From contig CBDCBG010000006.1 of NCBI GenBank assembly GCA_965214325.1, positions 1,488,001 through 1,552,000 on the forward strand: a DNA stretch of 64,000 bases, given 5' to 3'. The notes beneath the pieces were generated by a model, which was not told the DNA's origin, did not search any database, and saw only the letters and a program-made list of their open reading frames with translations. Origin of the DNA: JAJEFO01 sp965214325 (GTDB lineage Bacteria > Pseudomonadota > Alphaproteobacteria > Rhodobacterales > Rhodobacteraceae). Shown in pieces: positions 35,342-44,513 of the stretch (position 1 is the stretch's first letter; every line of letters begins with the position of its first letter). The position numbers and the translations under genes were made by a program.

Positions 35342-36373
35342 GTGAAGCACAGGACTTTCTTCTGGTTCATACTGCCCTCGCTTGCCGCGATGCTTCTGTT
35401 CATCGCGATGCCGCTCGTGTCCGTCACCATCCAGTCGCTTTTCGTCGAGCACGACCAGGTTCTGGTCGAGGTCGAGAACTGCACGCCTTTCAAGTGCGAA
35501 GCGGCCGTGGCCGTGGACCGGGAGGCAACGGCAGCGCTGCGTGAGGAACGCCCGCTCGGCCGGTTCAACGGACTCGGCACATACACCAACCGCAGCCACC
35601 TCGCCTTCGCCGAAGTTCGTGAGGCCTGGAACGCCTCCGGGAGCTTGTACGACTTCGGTGCGCAACTGATGAACCTGCCGTTCTACAAGGCCCTTGCCTT
35701 CACGATCACCTACACGGCCGTGGTGACCCCGTTTGTCATCGTGTTGGGCCTGGCAATCGCACTGGGTGTCAACGCATTGCCGCGACTCGTGAAGGGCCCG
35801 ACCATATTCGTCTCGCTCCTGCCAATGATCGTGACGCCGCTCATCGGGTCGCTGATCCTGTTCTGGATGGTGGATGCGGACGGCATCCTGGGGGCGACGC
35901 TGCAAAGGATCTTCGACGACGACCAGCTGTCGCTGAAGGCGTCCCATTCGCTGACATGGATCATGCTGATCGTCTACGGCATCTGGCATTCGGCTCCGTT
36001 CAGCTTCATCGTCTTCTATGCCGGGCTGCAAACCGTCCCGCAGGAAACTCTGGAGGCCGCCCAGACCGACGGCGCCTCAAGATGGCAGCGCGTGCGCTAC
36101 GTGGTGGTGCCCTACATGACACCGCTCGTCGTCTTCATCACGCTGATGCAGTTGATGGACAATTTCCGGGTCTTCGAGCCGATCGTGGGCTTTTCGGCGT
36201 CGGCCAAGGCGACATCGCTTTCATGGATCATCTTCAACGACCTGCGTGGCGGGGACGTAAAGCTGTTCGGCAGCGCAGCGGCGACGTCACTGCTGACAAT
36301 CCTCGGCGTCGTCATCCTGTTGATGCCGGTCCTGATCCGTACCTGGCGCGAATTCGGCAGAAAGGGGGGTTGA
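35342..36373 (+). CDS. ABC transporter permease (MalF/UgpA type)
   Basis: 343 residues, six or more hydrophobic segments, starting KHRTFFWFILPSLAAMLLF. The binding-protein-dependent permease loop is ETLEAAQTDGASRWQRVRY ending in VVVPYM (EAA motif), which contacts the ATPase. A large periplasmic insertion between the first two membrane segments (about residues 30-110) includes two Cys residues, as in MalF-type permeases. The GTG at 35342 is the best start; the longer open frame upstream overlaps the binding-protein gene. It is 3 bases from the second permease. Confidence 0.87.
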   Translation: MKHRTFFWFILPSLAAMLLFIAMPLVSVTIQSLFVEHDQVLVEVENCTPFKCEAAVAVDREATAALREERPLGRFNGLGTYTNRSHLAFAEVREAWNASGSLYDFGAQLMNLPFYKALAFTITYTAVVTPFVIVLGLAIALGVNALPRLVKGPTIFVSLLPMIVTPLIGSLILFWMVDADGILGATLQRIFDDDQLSLKASHSLTWIMLIVYGIWHSAPFSFIVFYAGLQTVPQETLEAAQTDGASRWQRVRYVVVPYMTPLVVFITLMQLMDNFRVFEPIVGFSASAKATSLSWIIFNDLRGGDVKLFGSAAATSLLTILGVVILLMPVLIRTWREFGRKGG

Positions 36374-36376
36374 AGA

Positions 36377-37258
36377 ATGGCCTCCGTAGCGCAACGCCGA
36401 TCTCCCGGCCTCGCCTTCTTCTCAACGGCTTTCGTCGTCTTTTGGCTGATGATCGCTGCGGGCCCCTTCATCTGGACGGTCTGGGGCTCGTTCAAGGTTC
36501 AGGGCGACTTCTTCTCCAAGACTGACTGGCGCTACGCGCTCTATGGCGTCCGCACGATAGCCGAAACTGGCGACGCATTTACTGGCAACGGGTACGTCGG
36601 TGCATGGATTCAGCAGGAATTCTGGAGAAACTCGCTCAACACCCTGATCGTCGTCACTTTCACGGTCGTCATCTCGCTGACCATGGGCACGCTTGGCGGG
36701 TACGCCCTTGCGCGGTCGGGTTTCCGCTACGCGTTCTGGCTGCTGATGGCGGCGCTGATCTTCCGTGCGATGCCGCACATCACGCTGGTCTCGGGCTACC
36801 TTCTCCCGTTCTTCGAATGGAATCTCTGGGGACATCTGCCGACCACGATCATCGTGCTCGTTGCCATCAACCAGCCTTTCACGCTCTGGATGCTGCATTC
36901 CTTCTTCCTGAACATTCCGAAGGACATGGACGAAAGCGCGCTGGTCGACGGCTGCACGCGGCTCCAGGCCTTTCGCCACGTCATCATCCCGGTGATGTGG
37001 CCCGGCGTCATCACCACTGGCCTCTTCAGCTTCCTTCTGGCATACAACGACTTCGCCGTGACCTCGATGCTGCTCAGTCAGGACAACCAGACGATGGTGC
37101 CCAAGATCTCCAGCTTTCTCGGCACAGTGCGGCAGCAGGGCCAGGTCATGTTCGCCGTGGCCGCCGTGGTTTCGGCCATCGTGCCGCTGTTCTTCCTTGT
37201 GCTGTTCTTCCAGCGCCAGATCGTCAGCGGACTGACTACAGGCGCCGTGAAGGGATAG
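36377..37258 (+). CDS. ABC transporter permease (MalG/UgpE type)
   Basis: 293 residues with six predicted membrane helices. The EAA-type loop reads DMDESALVDGCTRLQAFRHV ending IIPVMWPG. The typical MalG N-terminal segment WLMIAAGPFIWTVWGSFK is present. It forms the translocation pore with the preceding permease. No ATPase gene follows; instead NTF2-like genes start after 4 bases. The ATPase at 17699-18748 is the only candidate partner in this window. Confidence 0.88.
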   Translation: MASVAQRRSPGLAFFSTAFVVFWLMIAAGPFIWTVWGSFKVQGDFFSKTDWRYALYGVRTIAETGDAFTGNGYVGAWIQQEFWRNSLNTLIVVTFTVVISLTMGTLGGYALARSGFRYAFWLLMAALIFRAMPHITLVSGYLLPFFEWNLWGHLPTTIIVLVAINQPFTLWMLHSFFLNIPKDMDESALVDGCTRLQAFRHVIIPVMWPGVITTGLFSFLLAYNDFAVTSMLLSQDNQTMVPKISSFLGTVRQQGQVMFAVAAVVSAIVPLFFLVLFFQRQIVSGLTTGAVKG

Positions 37259-37262
37259 GGAC

Positions 37263-38402
37263 TTGTCGCGAGATCATCATCCCGCGAATCCGCTCGCACG
37301 TGGGCACATGCCTGCGGGAATCGACATCTCCATCGAGAGGTACACCGACGGCAGGCGGGTGCGGATTCCGGATGACTACGGGCCTGCACAGGACATGCGC
37401 GGCTTTGACGGCTACCGCAACATCATCGACTACATCGTGCGAATCACCCACAGGATCTGGGAAAGCGCAGATCATGCCGGCGCGCCTCGCGAAGTGGAAT
37501 ACATCGACGCCTGCTACGCGCCGAATTCAATGGTCTACGACGACTACGGACTGCAGCGGGGCAGCCGGAAGATCATCGGCGACACGCGTCACACAACCGG
37601 CGCATTCCCCGACATCATTCTCGATGCGGAGGAAGTGATCTGGGCCGGCGACGGCACGGTGGGATTCCACACCTCCCATCTGACTCGCATCGTGGGAACC
37701 AACACCGGCCCAAGCCGATACGGACCGCCGAAAGGGGCACGTGTCAGCGTCCCGGTCATCGCCAATTGCGTGGCGCTCGAGAACGACATCTTCCTGGAGC
37801 ATGTGCTGTACAACACGTCGGCAATGCTCAAGCAGCTTGGCCTCGATCTCTGGAACGAGGCCGCGCGACTTGCCGCCGACCCGCCTCCCGGCTGGCCCCG
37901 GGACCGGTTGGTCTGGGACGGACTGCGAAGTGCCGCAGCGCCCGCCCGGCCATTGTCCCTGGCCGAGCCGGTCGACGGTTTCGACCCCGATGCCTTCGCG
38001 CGATCGATTCATGACGGCATCTGGAACGGGGACGGTTCGGCAATCGACGCGCAATGCCATGCCGACATGCGCTTCGAGGGCACGACCGACCGAGAATTCA
38101 CCGGCAGTGACGCCTATCGCGCTTACGTGAGCGAGCTGCGTGCCGCCTTTCCGGACCTCGCGCTGCAGGTCGACGAGGTCTACTGGATGGGGAACGACGC
38201 CGATGGCTGGCTGATCTCCACAAGGTGGAGCGCGGAAGGCACGCATTCCGGCGGCACAATCTACCGCGAGCCGACCGGCAAGCGCTGCCAGGTTTGGGGA
38301 ATCACGCAGTGGCGGGTCGAGGACGGGCGAGTTGTCCGGGAATGGCAGCTATTCAACGAGTTTGACCTGATGATGCAAATCGAGGGAGCCCGCCATGGAT
38401 GA
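37263..38402 (+). CDS. Tandem NTF2/SnoaL-like protein, type B
   Basis: Up to 379 residues from a TTG at 37263 that sits behind AGGGATAGGG; an ATG at 37308 (364 residues) is the alternative. The first domain has DACYAPNSMVYDDYG, DIILDAEEVIWAGDG and LEHVLYNTSAMLKQLGLD. The second has MRFEGTTDREFTGSDAYR, AAFPDLALQVDEVYWMG and REWQLFNEFDLMMQ. The motif order matches the protein at 22229-23212. It is 4 bases after the ABC permease gene and overlaps the next gene by 8 bp, so it is part of the importer operon. Function unknown. Confidence 0.77.
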   Translation: MSRDHHPANPLARGHMPAGIDISIERYTDGRRVRIPDDYGPAQDMRGFDGYRNIIDYIVRITHRIWESADHAGAPREVEYIDACYAPNSMVYDDYGLQRGSRKIIGDTRHTTGAFPDIILDAEEVIWAGDGTVGFHTSHLTRIVGTNTGPSRYGPPKGARVSVPVIANCVALENDIFLEHVLYNTSAMLKQLGLDLWNEAARLAADPPPGWPRDRLVWDGLRSAAAPARPLSLAEPVDGFDPDAFARSIHDGIWNGDGSAIDAQCHADMRFEGTTDREFTGSDAYRAYVSELRAAFPDLALQVDEVYWMGNDADGWLISTRWSAEGTHSGGTIYREPTGKRCQVWGITQWRVEDGRVVREWQLFNEFDLMMQIEGARHG

Positions 38403-39402
38403 GCGTGACCTGCAGGACGCCAAGCGTCTGGTCCTTGACCACTACGAAGCGATCGACGCCGTGGTCCCGGGCCAGCTCGCCAAGGCCCTTGCCCGATACA
38501 CGGCGCCGGACATGCTTTGGCGCGGCATGCATCCATTCAACGAACAGGTCGGTGCCGACGCGGTCGCCGAAGTGTTTCTTGAACCGCTGGCAGGCGCCAT
38601 GGGACCGTTGCAGCGGCGCCCGGACATCTTCTTTGCGGGCATGAACAGGATCGCGGGCAAACACGGTCTCTGGGTAGTGCAGATGGGCCATCTCATGGGC
38701 CTTTGGGACCAGCCGTTTCTGGGAATGCCGCCGAGCCGCAAGATCGCGTTCCTGAGATACGTGGATTTCCACAGGATCGAGAACGGGGCGATCATGGAAG
38801 CGGCCTGCTTCACCGACCTCATCGCCCTCGCCTACCAGGCCGGCCTCCAGCCGCTCCCGCCGCAGACCGGAGCGGCGATCCTGACTCCGGGGCCGCGCAC
38901 CCATGAAGGGCTGCTCCATGGCGTGCACGATCCGGCGGACGGACAAAAGACGATCAAGCTCATCGACGGCATGATCGACGAACTGATAGACCTCGGGGCT
39001 GCTTCGCCGATCGAGCATCTCAAGCGCTGGTGGCTGCCGGACATGTGCTGGTTCGGTCCGGGCGGGGTTGGCGCAAGCGCTTTCTTCAAGGGCTATCAGC
39101 GCGGCCATACGACTCCCTTCGAGGAGGGATTGGAGTTCATCCGTCATTGCGGACATGTGACGCGGCTTGCCGAGGGCAACTATGGCGGTTTTTTCGGCTG
39201 GCCGAGCATGACCATGCGTGCAACGGGCGGGTTCATGGGCATGCCTGCCAACGACAGGCCGAGCGACATGCGCATCGTCGACCTCTACAGGCGCGAAGGC
39301 GACCTGCTGGCCGAGAACTGGATATTCATCGATCTCCTGCATTTCTTTGCCATGCAGGGCATCGACATCCTCGGGCGCCTGCGTGAGGTGCCAAGGACTT
39401 GA
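38395..39402 (+). CDS. Tandem NTF2/SnoaL-like protein, type A
   Basis: 335 residues. First domain: MLWRGMHPFNEQVGADAVAE, MGHLMGLWDQPFLGMPP and FLRYVDFHRIENG. Second domain: MCWFGPGGVGASAFFKGYQ, AEGNYGGFFGWPSMTM and AENWIFIDLLHFFAMQGIDI. Identity to the 16587-17579 protein is obvious throughout. It is translationally coupled to the type B gene upstream and its stop overlaps a TTG that would start the third, disrupted copy. Function unknown; the conserved aromatic and His residues around HPF and FHR could line a ligand pocket. Confidence 0.79.
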   Translation: MDERDLQDAKRLVLDHYEAIDAVVPGQLAKALARYTAPDMLWRGMHPFNEQVGADAVAEVFLEPLAGAMGPLQRRPDIFFAGMNRIAGKHGLWVVQMGHLMGLWDQPFLGMPPSRKIAFLRYVDFHRIENGAIMEAACFTDLIALAYQAGLQPLPPQTGAAILTPGPRTHEGLLHGVHDPADGQKTIKLIDGMIDELIDLGAASPIEHLKRWWLPDMCWFGPGGVGASAFFKGYQRGHTTPFEEGLEFIRHCGHVTRLAEGNYGGFFGWPSMTMRATGGFMGMPANDRPSDMRIVDLYRREGDLLAENWIFIDLLHFFAMQGIDILGRLREVPRT

Positions 39403-39560
39403 GCGATCTGCAGACCGCAAAGGCAGTCGTGCACGCATTCTACAGCGCGCCCGACCACGCCGCGCCGTCCGATGCCGCCAACGCCATAGCCAATCTCTGC
39501 GCACCGGACCTGATCTGGCGCGGATCTCATCCGTTCAACGAGATCATTGGGCGCGACCAG

Positions 39561-42058
39561 TTTCACACGTCCTGACCTCGCGGGCTGATTTCGATGTCCT
39601 CCAGGGCCCGTTTGGCCAACAAAACAACGACAATATGCAGATTTCCGGCTTGACAGGCACGCCGGAAGCGGGCAATATAACATGAGGCTCACTTTCAGGT
39701 TTCCCGCTTCCCATGAACACGCTCGCCATGCACCCTTCAGACGCCGTCCAGATCGGCGCTTCGTGCTTCTCCTTCGCATCCGAGGACGGCCAGACCGTCT
39801 GCTTCTCCAACCTCGAGCCCTTCGACTGCCACGACGAGAACGACCGCCCGGCCATGAGACTGCGGATCGCCAGGTTCGCCAGGCACGGCATCCGCCACAG
39901 GGACCTGCAGGCTGCGTTCGGCGTTGGCCGCGCGACGGTTCAGCGTGCGGCGGACAAGCTTCGGAACGAGGGCGAGGCGGCGTTCCACGAGCCGCGCCGG
40001 GGCCGTGGAACGAGCGTGATCACCGGCGAGACGGCGCGGGAGGCGGACCGCCTCCTTTCCAAGGGCATGAGCGGCACCGCGGTTGCCCGCGAGCTGGAGG
40101 TTCCCGCCACGACGCTGAACCACAACCGCCGCAAGGGGTTCATCGGCGCGCGACAGCCCGAGCCGGAGAGCGCGAAGCCGGAGGCGCAGGAGGAGCAGCC
40201 GGCCGGAACGGACACGCAGGACGAGGATGTCCGGGCAGGCCTGCTCGGCCGCAGCGAACGGGACCGGCGCGACCGGGAGGCGCCGATGGGCCGGGGCGCG
40301 CGCGACAGCGCGGGGCGCGTCGCGGCCTCGGCGGGGGCGATGGCCGAGGCGCATCCGCGCTTCGACGAGCCTCTTTCGGCGGTCGCCTGCGGCGGCGTGC
40401 TGGCCGCGCTGCCGACGCTCCTGAAGGAAGGGCTGCTCGACCGTTCGGGCGCGTTCCTGTCGCTGCCGAAAGGATGCCACGGGCTGACGAGCACGCTTCT
40501 CCTGCTCGCGTTCCTGTTCATGGCCCGGGTCCGCAACCCCGAGGCGCTGCGCCACGAGGCTCCGGGGGAATGGGGCGCGGTCCTGGGGCTGGACCGCTGC
40601 CCGGAAGCGAAGACGCTGCGGCGCAAGATCCGGGCGCTCGCATCCGACGTTCAGCGGGTGAAGGGCTGGCAGGACGCGCTGGCGCGGGCGTGGATGGCCG
40701 ACGAGCCGGACGCCCACGCCACGCTGTCGGTGGACGGGCACGTGAAGGTCTATGCCGGCCGCAAGGGCCGCCTTCCGAAGCACTTCGTGTCGCGCCGGAA
40801 GCTCTGCCTGCCGGCCTCGACCAGCTACTGGGTCAACGCGCTCGGCGGCAGGCCGCTGCTGTGCCTGCACAAGGATCTCGATCCCGGCATGGCCAAGGCG
40901 CTGGAGCACGACGTCCTTCCGGCGCTGGATCGGCTGGGCCTGCCGGGACCGGACGCGCCGGATCTCACGGTCTCGCCGGAGGCCGCGCCCGCGCTGACGC
41001 TGGTCTTCGACCGGGAGGGATGGAGCCCGGCCCTGTTCGCCCGCCTCGCCCGGCGTGGCATCGCGGTGATCACCTGGCACAAGGGCTTCAGGGGCGAGGA
41101 CTGGCCGGAGGAGGAGTTCCGCGCCGTCGAGGCGCCGCTCCACGGTCCCGGCGGCGCCGGCTCGGCCGAGGTCCGCCTTGCCGAGAGGCGGATCAGGCTG
41201 GGCAAGGGCGGCAAGGGGCCCGAGGTTCGCCAGATCCGCCGCTTGCTGGACTCGGGCCGGCAGGTCCCGCTCGTGACCACCGACTTCGGCGTGCCGACGG
41301 AGCAGGCCGCAGGCGCGCTGTTCTCCCGATGGGCGCAGGAGAGCTTCTTCAAGTACATGCGCGACGAGTTCAGCCTCGACGCGCTGCCGGTGCACGGCCT
41401 TGCCGAGCAGGATCCGGAGGCGCGCGTCGTCAATCCGGCCCGGCGCGAGCTGGACCGCCGGATCAACCGGATGCGGAACAGGCTCGGCACGCTGCGCAAC
41501 CGCGTCGCCGACCTGACCGGGGGCGGGCCGTCCGGCACGGCCGCCAGGTCCGCCGAGAGGCTGAAGGCCGAGATCGGGACGCTCGACGCCGAGCGCGAGG
41601 CGCTCAAGCTCCGGCGCAGGGATCTGCCCACGCACGTCAAGGTCGCGGAACTCGGCGAGGATGAGTGGCTTGACGCGCTGCCCTCCGGCGAGAGGCTGCT
41701 CCTCGACGTCATCCGCATGATCGCCTGCCGCGCCGAGACCCGGATGATGCCCGCCGTCGCCGACGCGCAGGGCGCGAAGCAACGCCCACGCCGCACCCTC
41801 GCCGAACTGTTCCAGTCGGATGCCGACATCGTCCCGGACCCGGAAAACGGCATCCTGCGGGTGCGCATCCTCGGCACCGCCAGCGATGCGGGCGACGCCG
41901 CCGTCGCGGGACTGCTCGAAGAGCTCAACCAGACATGCACGATCTTCCCCGGAACCGGCCTGCGCATGGTCTGCGAATTGCCCGGGAACAATGCCAGGGC
42001 GGGGAAACCCGCCTCATGAAAGTTGCCTGTCGCAAGGGGCGAGGTCAGGACGTGTGAG
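39561..42058 (+). mobile_element. Insertion sequence with a large, unassigned DDE-type transposase, about 2.5 kb
   Basis: Ends carry an 18-bp perfect inverted repeat: CACACGTCCTGACCTCGC at 39564-39581 and its reverse complement at 42039-42056. The host gene rejoins correctly (GRDQ-VAERF) if a 2-bp AG duplication is removed, so the true ends lie within 2-3 bases of those given; no longer target duplication is visible. It holds one long gene. I cannot assign an IS family from memory. Confidence 0.82.
39713..42019 (+). CDS. Large transposase-like protein (768 aa), family unassigned
   Basis: An N-terminal helix-turn-helix region (about residues 50-90, GIRHRDLQAAFGVGRATVQR) is followed by a second HTH-like segment (GMSGTAVARELEVPATTLNH). 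A low-complexity linker lies near 150-200. The core has LSVDGHVKVYAGRKGR (likely first Asp), ALTLVFDREGWSPALFARL (second Asp) and ALFSRWAQESFFKYMRDEF (likely Glu), an arrangement like IS4/IS1634-type DDE enzymes. The C-terminus contains a long Arg-rich coiled segment. The gene is intact, so the element may be active. Other frames are open through this gene because of its very high GC. Confidence 0.78.
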   Translation: MNTLAMHPSDAVQIGASCFSFASEDGQTVCFSNLEPFDCHDENDRPAMRLRIARFARHGIRHRDLQAAFGVGRATVQRAADKLRNEGEAAFHEPRRGRGTSVITGETAREADRLLSKGMSGTAVARELEVPATTLNHNRRKGFIGARQPEPESAKPEAQEEQPAGTDTQDEDVRAGLLGRSERDRRDREAPMGRGARDSAGRVAASAGAMAEAHPRFDEPLSAVACGGVLAALPTLLKEGLLDRSGAFLSLPKGCHGLTSTLLLLAFLFMARVRNPEALRHEAPGEWGAVLGLDRCPEAKTLRRKIRALASDVQRVKGWQDALARAWMADEPDAHATLSVDGHVKVYAGRKGRLPKHFVSRRKLCLPASTSYWVNALGGRPLLCLHKDLDPGMAKALEHDVLPALDRLGLPGPDAPDLTVSPEAAPALTLVFDREGWSPALFARLARRGIAVITWHKGFRGEDWPEEEFRAVEAPLHGPGGAGSAEVRLAERRIRLGKGGKGPEVRQIRRLLDSGRQVPLVTTDFGVPTEQAAGALFSRWAQESFFKYMRDEFSLDALPVHGLAEQDPEARVVNPARRELDRRINRMRNRLGTLRNRVADLTGGGPSGTAARSAERLKAEIGTLDAEREALKLRRRDLPTHVKVAELGEDEWLDALPSGERLLLDVIRMIACRAETRMMPAVADAQGAKQRPRRTLAELFQSDADIVPDPENGILRVRILGTASDAGDAAVAGLLEELNQTCTIFPGTGLRMVCELPGNNARAGKPAS

Positions 42059-42812
42059 GTTGCCGAGAGATTCTGGATGCCGCTCAAGACATCGCTGACG
42101 TCCTTGCAGCGCCGTCTCGACTTGCCTTTCGCCGGACGCAACCAGATCGATGGATTCGAGACGGTCCGGGTCGGGACGATGGGGCACCTGATGGGGCTCT
42201 TTGACGCACCCTGGCTTGGCATCCGGCCAACGGCCAAGATTGCGTTGCTCCGATAAGCGACATTCCACAGAATCGTCGCCAGCCGCATCGCCGAGACCGC
42301 AATGAATTTCGACATCCCGCACCTGATGCTGCAGGCGGGCGTGAACCACTTTGCCCCGCAGACAGGTGCACATCCGGTGCAGCCCGGACCCGTGACACAT
42401 GACGGCCTGTTCTGCGACCCCCAGGAACCGTCCGAGGGAAAGGCGACATTGTCAGCCATCAACGCGATGCTTGACGACATCCGGGGCTGGGACGCTGGGC
42501 GAACGGAGCCACTGGTCGACGAACTGCGTCGCACCTGGAACGAGGACATGGTCTGTGGGGGGCTGCGGGAATCGGCGCAACCTGCACCATTCCGCGCTTT
42601 GCCGAACAACATTCCGGCCCGTTTCGCAACCCGTTCCGAACACGGCGATTCAGCGGGGATCTGGCCATGATTGCCGAAGGCCGCTTCGGGGGGGGGGGCT
42701 TGTCGGCTGGCCCAACCTGACCCTGAAACACGACGGAGGTTTCATGGGCATGTCGGCCACTGATCTTGACGGGGACATGCACGTGATCGACATATGCCGC
42801 CGCGAGGGTGCC

Positions 42813-42903
42813 AAATTTCACGAAGGTAGCCACCCAATTTCACGCATGGTAGCCACGTAATTTCACTCAAGGTAGCCGCCCAATATCACCATGGTAGCCA
42901 CCC
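42813..42903. repeat. Four tandem ~22-bp repeats at the IS21 left end (mirrored at 45660-45750)
   Basis: The unit is approximately AATTTCACNNAGGTAGCCAC with variation, repeated four times without spacers. Four copies in inverted orientation lie at the right end (45660-45750), ending in TGAAATTCGGCA. Multiple terminal repeats are a known property of IS21 elements and serve as transposase-binding sites. Not a CRISPR. Confidence 0.85.
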
Positions 42904-42983
42904 CCTCGGGGTGACAGGCCTTGGCTTGATTCAGCATGCCGTTCTACGTCCCGGATTTTGGCGATCACTCCGAGGAGCATTGA

Positions 42984-44513
42984 ATGGCACAGAAGAGGCT
43001 GCCCATGAGGAAAGTAAGGAAGATACTGCAATTTCATTTTGACGAGGGCCGCAGCGCCCGGGCGATCGCGACCCACTGCGGTCTTGCCCGGCGCTCGGTT
43101 GCACAGACCCTGGCACGGTTCGCGGCTTCGGGACTGAACTTGCCGGAAGCGGCCGGGATGGACGATGCGGCGCTGGAGGCGGCGCTCTATCCGGCGCGGC
43201 AGGTCCGGCCTGCGGACGAGGACGTGGACTGGGCGGAGGTCGAGAAGGACCTTTCGGGCCGCGGCGTGACGTTGAAGCTGCTGTGGGGGGAATGGCGCGA
43301 GACGCATCCCGACGGCATGAGCTACGTGACCTGGTGCCGTCGGTTCCGCGACTGGCGGCCGGCCACGGACGTGACGATGCGCCAGAACCGTCGCCCCGGC
43401 GAACGGCTGTTCGTCGACTACGCGGGCATGACCGTGCAGGTTTTCATCGACGGGGTTGAGCGTGACGCGCAGCTGTTCGTGGCCTCGATGGGGGTCTCCG
43501 GGCGGATCTACGCCGAAGCGACGCTCAGCCAGAAGATCGACGACTGGTGCAACTCGCACGTGCGCTGCCTCGAAGACATGGGCCGGGCGCCGCAAGTCGC
43601 GGTGCCCGACAACCTCAAGGCGGCGGTGAAGAAGCCGTCACGCTACGAGCCGGTCCTGAACGAGACCTACGCCGACCTGCTTGAGCATTACGGCATCGAG
43701 GGCTTGCCTGCGCGGGTGAAGAGGCCTCGCGACAAGGCACTGGTCGAAAATGGAGTCCTTTTGGTCGAGCGGCGGGTTCTGGCACCGCTGCGCGACCATG
43801 TCTTCCACGACCTTGCGTCGCTGAACCGGGCGATCGCGGACCGGGTGCGGGAACTCAACGGGAAGCCCTGTTCCGACGGCACGGGCGAGACCCGCTTCAG
43901 CCGGTACGAAAGCGTCGATGTCCCGCACATGAAGCCTTTGCCGGACCGGCGCTGGCAGCGTACGACATGGCGCGAGAACACGGTCCATTCCGACTACCAC
44001 ATCGCGATCGACCGCCATTTCTACTCCGTTCCCTACACGTATGCCGGCAAGAAGGTCGATGTCCGCCTGCGCGGCCGGGTGATCGACGTGTTCCATCGCG
44101 GCAAGCAGATCGCGAGCCACATGCGCAGCGACGCCAACGGGCGTGCCACCACGTTCAAGGAGCATCAGCCGCAGGCCCACCAGCGCGCCGGCGTCGAGAG
44201 CACACGCGCACAGCTCGAGAACCGTGCGCGGGACATCGGCCCTCATGTCCACGCCTTCGTCATCGCGGTCATGGGACGCAATTCCAACCCGGAGTTCGGC
44301 TTCCGTTCCTGCTACGGCGTGCTCCGCCTGGCAGGGAGCCACGGGCCGGAGCGCCTCGACAACGCCTGCCGCTACGCGCTGGATCTCGGCTCCAGGACCT
44401 GGCGCGGGCTCGACAACATCCTGCGCACCGGCGCCGATCTCGTCGACGGGCAGGAACCCGAGACCAGACCCATCGAACATTCCAACATCAGAGGACCGGA
44501 GTACTACAGATGA
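42984..44513 (+). CDS. istA: IS21 transposase IstA
   Basis: 509 residues. The N-terminal helix-turn-helix (RKVRKILQFHFDEGRSARAI) is followed by the DDE integrase core: LFVDYAGMTVQVFIDG (Asp), VAVPDNLKAAVKKPSRYEP (Asp) and RDKALVENGVLLVERRV (Glu). A C-terminal DNA-binding part contains FYSVPYTYAGKKVDVRLRG. This layout is diagnostic of IstA. It overlaps istB by 4 bp (ATGA). No lesions seen. Confidence 0.95.
   Translation: MAQKRLPMRKVRKILQFHFDEGRSARAIATHCGLARRSVAQTLARFAASGLNLPEAAGMDDAALEAALYPARQVRPADEDVDWAEVEKDLSGRGVTLKLLWGEWRETHPDGMSYVTWCRRFRDWRPATDVTMRQNRRPGERLFVDYAGMTVQVFIDGVERDAQLFVASMGVSGRIYAEATLSQKIDDWCNSHVRCLEDMGRAPQVAVPDNLKAAVKKPSRYEPVLNETYADLLEHYGIEGLPARVKRPRDKALVENGVLLVERRVLAPLRDHVFHDLASLNRAIADRVRELNGKPCSDGTGETRFSRYESVDVPHMKPLPDRRWQRTTWRENTVHSDYHIAIDRHFYSVPYTYAGKKVDVRLRGRVIDVFHRGKQIASHMRSDANGRATTFKEHQPQAHQRAGVESTRAQLENRARDIGPHVHAFVIAVMGRNSNPEFGFRSCYGVLRLAGSHGPERLDNACRYALDLGSRTWRGLDNILRTGADLVDGQEPETRPIEHSNIRGPEYYR

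Noticed and set aside
39737..41782. Very long antisense open frame (681 codons) over the large transposase gene
   Set aside because: It is composition-driven; the plus-strand frame has HTH and DDE-like motifs and ends at the inverted repeats, while the antisense frame resembles nothing.
42813..42903. Short tandem repeats resembling a CRISPR array
   Set aside because: The repeats have no unique spacers, are mirrored at the other end of the element, and are the multiple terminal repeats of an IS21 element.
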